Of a stretch of 64,000 bases of DNA, positions 61,686-64,000 are shown piece after piece. Below the pieces are notes generated by a model. It was not told the origin of the DNA and did no database searches. It saw only the letters and a program-made list of their open reading frames with translations. How positions within the stretch are numbered: the first letter of the stretch is position 1; the number at the start of each line of letters is the position of its first letter. The stretch spans positions 1,511,501 through 1,575,500 of the forward strand of contig NZ_LMAF01000002.1 of the NCBI RefSeq assembly GCF_001542875.1. The letters run 5' to 3'. The position numbers and the translations under genes are program-made. The DNA is from Erythrobacter sp. YT30 (lineage in GTDB: Bacteria; Pseudomonadota; Alphaproteobacteria; Sphingomonadales; Sphingomonadaceae).

Positions 61686-62293
61686 TGGCTTTCTCCCTCA
61701 CAAGAAAGCCGTTCAATCGCAGGCGAGGTGAAGCTTGCTTCGGGATCGGCGATCAGCGCTTCATCGGGCACGTAAAGGCGCAGGGTCAGATCGAATTTGC
61801 CTGCATTGCGACTGGATATCCAGTCGACCTGTTGCTCAGGGGGTTGGGCCGCGATGAGGACGCTCCAATTCTCAGGATCGCCGGTGATGCTGGTCGCATC
61901 GATACTGAGCGCTTTGTCCTCGTTCATCGGAAGCAGGCTGCGCGCATCATAAAGCGTGATGGACCACCAGTTCGCAGGCATTTTTCCGCCAACCATTCGA
62001 TAATCGCATTCCTCTCTCAACAGATCGCCCGAGTCATCTGTGGTTCGGGTGAAATAGACCGCCTCGCTTTTCGCCAGCGCAAGCAGACCATGCCGCGCGA
62101 CGCGGGCGCGGGTGTAGGGATCAGCGCTTTTGGAGCCTATTGCGAAATCACTGCGCCACCCGTCCACTTCGACATCGCCGAAATCCAGCGGCTTTGCCCC
62201 CGGCCACAGCCCTGCCATGTAGAGCGCGCTGGAGAGGCCAAGTGCGCTGCCAATGATCAATGCAAGAGAATAGCGTATGATGGTGCCCATCAT
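61682..62293 (-). CDS. DUF1214 membrane-anchored protein
   Basis: 203 aa (ATGATG start, so 62293 or 62290). One N-terminal membrane segment (YSLALIIGSALGLSSALYM) then DPYTRARVARHGLLALAKSEA, YFTRTTDDSGDLLREECDYR, NWWSITLYDARSLL and FDLTLRLYVPDE, which are DUF1214 signatures. Partner of the DUF1254 protein that follows. No known activity. Confidence 0.82.
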   Translation of the reverse strand: MMGTIIRYSLALIIGSALGLSSALYMAGLWPGAKPLDFGDVEVDGWRSDFAIGSKSADPYTRARVARHGLLALAKSEAVYFTRTTDDSGDLLREECDYRMVGGKMPANWWSITLYDARSLLPMNEDKALSIDATSITGDPENWSVLIAAQPPEQQVDWISSRNAGKFDLTLRLYVPDEALIADPEASFTSPAIERLSCEGESQ

Positions 62294-62688
62294 TTGATGA
62301 CGGCTTCAGCCTCAATCTCGACTTTCCATTCCGGCCGGCACAGCCATGCAACGCCCGCCATGGTGGCAGCTGGCTTTGCCGCGCCGAAATAGATTTTGTG
62401 GACCTCCCCCACCGCGTCCTGATCTTCGGGATCGGTAAGCAGCATGCGGGTTCGCACGACGTCCTCTGCTTCGCCGCCGAGTTCCTCAATCGCGGCAAGG
62501 ATCAGATCGCAGCATCGCTCAGCCTGCGCGGCGGCGTTGCCGGGCGTGGTTGAACCATCGTCTTCGACGGGGCCGGTGCCGGCGACAATGATGCGATTGC
62601 CTTCCCTAACCGCGCGGCAAAAGCCGAATTGCGCCTCATAAGGTGAGCCTGATGTGGTACGGGAACGAGGACTTGTATCAGCGCTCAT
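62290..62688 (-). CDS. RidA family protein
   Basis: 132 aa from the ATG at 62686-62688 (MSADTSPRSRT), which overlaps the upstream stop. Features are GFCRAVREGNRIIVAGTG, NAAAQAERCCDLILAAIEELGG, VVRTRMLLTDPEDQDAVGEVH and the final VEIEAEAVI, with the conserved Arg (TRMLL) of the RidA/YjgF active cleft. It may remove reactive enamine/imine intermediates or have another hydrolase role. Overlaps the DUF1214 gene. Confidence 0.85.
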   Translation of the reverse strand: MSADTSPRSRTTSGSPYEAQFGFCRAVREGNRIIVAGTGPVEDDGSTTPGNAAAQAERCCDLILAAIEELGGEAEDVVRTRMLLTDPEDQDAVGEVHKIYFGAAKPAATMAGVAWLCRPEWKVEIEAEAVIK

Positions 62689-63104
62689 CTGGTTTTCTGC
62701 GGACACCGCTCGCGCTTGAACGCGCCATAATTGGTGCCAGCAACTTCCATCCAGAGTTGGCCATTCACGATTTCAAGTCGATATGCTGTTTCAAGATGTT
62801 CGCCCTCGGCCAAGGCTGAAACGTCGACGATTATGGCATCCGCATCCGTTCTGAGTGCGGTGATTGTTGCCACGGATTCGTGGAAGATCAACCGCGTTTC
62901 ACTCACCGAGAGCATCGTATCCGACATCCCCGAGCAATCACTGCCCACTGCATCCCAGGTGCCGTGAAAACGCTCAGGAATAGTGATTTTCTGCGCTTGG
63001 GCAGGCTCTTCATGGGCCATCGCCGCATAAGCCGCAGCTGCGAAAGGCAAAGCAGCAGAAGCAATAACTACAGAGAACGGCTTGGGAATGAGTGAATTGA
63101 CCAT
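62685..63104 (-). CDS. Exported unknown protein
   Basis: 139 aa with a signal peptide (PFSVVIASAALPFAAAAYAAMA). The mature part has two cysteines (SDCSGM, ERCPQ) and a lipocalin-like beta pattern: FHGTWDAVGSD, MLSVSETRLIFHESVATI, AYRLEIVNGQLWMEV. It resembles in layout the small exported protein at 13116-13538 (G-x-W start, Cys pair). Function not recognised. It follows mmsA by 28 nt and overlaps the RidA gene by 4 bp. Confidence 0.75.
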   Translation of the reverse strand: MVNSLIPKPFSVVIASAALPFAAAAYAAMAHEEPAQAQKITIPERFHGTWDAVGSDCSGMSDTMLSVSETRLIFHESVATITALRTDADAIIVDVSALAEGEHLETAYRLEIVNGQLWMEVAGTNYGAFKRERCPQKTR

Positions 63105-63132
63105 ATGCCCACCCCTATCACTGCATTTTGCC

Positions 63133-64000
63133 CTAGCCCATAGTCGGGATCACGAAGGCGTTTGATCCGTCCCCTCCGCCATCGGGCCAGCGCTGGGTGA
63201 TCTTTTTGAGCTTTGTCCAGAAGGCGAGCCCTTCAGTGCCGTATTGATCGATGTCGCCAAAGCCCGAGCGTTTCCAACCGCCAAAGCTGTGATAGCTTAC
63301 TGGGACAGGGATCGGCACATTGACGCCCACCATGCCGACCTGAACGCGGCTGGCAAATTCGCGCGCTGCATGGCCGTTGCGGGTAAAGATCGCGACACCG
63401 TTTCCGTATTGGTGATCGCTGGGCAGACGCACGGCTTCTTCAAAGTCCTTCGCCCGCACCATTTGTAAGACGGGGCCGAAGATTTCTTCCTGATAGCTCT
63501 TCATCTGCGGTGTCACGCGGTCGATCAGCGTTGGGCCTACGAAGAAGCCGTTCTCGTGCCCCTGAAGCGTGTAGCCGCGCCCGTCGATCACAATTTCGCC
63601 GCCTTCTTCCTCGGCTGTGGTGATCCATTGTTCGATCCGGGCTTTATGTTCGGGCGTCACCACGGGGCCATAATGCGCATCCGGATCGGTCGAGACGCCA
63701 ATGCGCAAGGCATTGATCGCCGGGATGAGTTTCTCTTTGAGCTTTTCGGCTGTGTCCTCGCCCACAGGCACCACGACCGGGAGCGCCATGCAGCGTTCGC
63801 CCGCCGATCCGAAAGCAGCACCGGCAAGATCATTCACCACCTGATCAAGGTCCGCATCGGGCATCACAATCCCGTGGTTCTTTGCCCCGCCAAAAGCCTG
63901 AACCCGCTTCGCATTCGCCGTGCCGCGCGAATAGATATACTGCGCGATGTCGGAAGAACCGACAAAGCTGATCGCGGGGATATCAGGGTGATCGATAATG
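63133..64000 (-). CDS. mmsA: Methylmalonate-semialdehyde dehydrogenase (C-terminal part; gene continues past the window)
   Basis: The visible 289 codons belong to an aldehyde dehydrogenase: ISFVGSSDIAQYIYSRGTAN (cofactor region), NHGIVMPDADLDQVVNDL, the catalytic cysteine in FGSAGERCMALPVVVPVG, then EEIFGPVLQMVRAKDFEEA and a final PVSYHSFGGWKRSGFGD. The GERCMA context and lack of the usual catalytic Glu are typical of CoA-acylating MmsA. It converts methylmalonate semialdehyde to propionyl-CoA, using the product of MmsB. The 5' part lies beyond 64000. Confidence 0.92.
   Translation of the reverse strand, partial: IIDHPDIPAISFVGSSDIAQYIYSRGTANAKRVQAFGGAKNHGIVMPDADLDQVVNDLAGAAFGSAGERCMALPVVVPVGEDTAEKLKEKLIPAINALRIGVSTDPDAHYGPVVTPEHKARIEQWITTAEEEGGEIVIDGRGYTLQGHENGFFVGPTLIDRVTPQMKSYQEEIFGPVLQMVRAKDFEEAVRLPSDHQYGNGVAIFTRNGHAAREFASRVQVGMVGVNVPIPVPVSYHSFGGWKRSGFGDIDQYGTEGLAFWTKLKKITQRWPDGGGDGSNAFVIPTMG

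Noticed and set aside
1-64000. CRISPR array, retron or intact insertion sequence
   Set aside because: No regularly spaced repeats, reverse transcriptase or transposase was found on either strand.

Overview
The window is a piece of an alphaproteobacterial chromosome, most likely a marine Sphingomonadales/Erythrobacteraceae-type bacterium. This is inferred from the style of the proteins, a methionine synthase split into two genes, a two-subunit glycine decarboxylase behind a tandem glycine riboswitch, a BciA-like divinyl-chlorophyllide reductase and a valine-degradation cluster. I could not run a taxonomic search.

Left part (about 469-29757): a genomic island sits in the 3' end of a tRNA-Thr(CGT) gene. 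The tRNA tail is repeated at 29736-29757, directly beside galK, and short GGGGGCATGA motifs recur at both island ends. The island looks nested. The outer layer has a P4-type integrase (656-1879), a five-gene defence block (2120-8120) and, at the far end, an AlpA-type regulator (29229-29534). The defence block contains a Hachiman pair (HamA DUF1837 nuclease, HamB DEAH helicase) followed 2 nt later by a DUF3223 protein. It is preceded by an unrecognised two-gene module: a protein of unknown fold plus a membrane-anchored, zinc-ribbon serine hydrolase. That module is the best candidate here for an undescribed system.

The inner layer (about 8442-28999) starts with two overlapping tyrosine recombinases. 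It is flanked by a 15-bp direct repeat and carries metal resistance. A roughly 10-kb leftward operon (CDF transporter, DUF3703, methyltransferase, His-rich protein, CzcCBA, periplasmic protein, P1B-4 ATPase) starts at a textbook MerR-type promoter beside a merR gene. Next to it is a copper module: csoR-DUF305-DUF2231-glutaredoxin/MauE, divergent from copAB across a symmetric CsoR-like operator. An ssb gene, a small unknown gene and remnants close the element.

Right part (29767-64000): ordinary chromosome. First is a galactoside locus (galK, galT, glpD and GH36 alpha-galactosidase leftward; an SSS symporter and a BciA-like reductase rightward; a GH42 beta-galactosidase leftward). The presence of glpD suggests galactosyl-glycerol compounds as substrates. 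Then follow a methionine-cycle operon under an ArsR-methyltransferase fusion regulator with a palindromic operator (metF, split metH), a TSUP permease, a serine hydrolase, the riboswitch-controlled gcvT-gcvH-gcvPA-gcvPB operon, a flippase/nucleotidyltransferase pair, an orphan Nmad3 protein, and a valine/isobutyryl-CoA cluster (mmsB, enoyl-CoA hydratase, HIBYL-CoA hydrolase, VOC protein, a 43-aa membrane protein, acyl-CoA dehydrogenase). The cluster contains a perfect 31-bp inverted repeat. A DUF1254/DUF1214/RidA group and the 5'-truncated mmsA end the window. No rRNA, CRISPR array or intact insertion sequence was seen.
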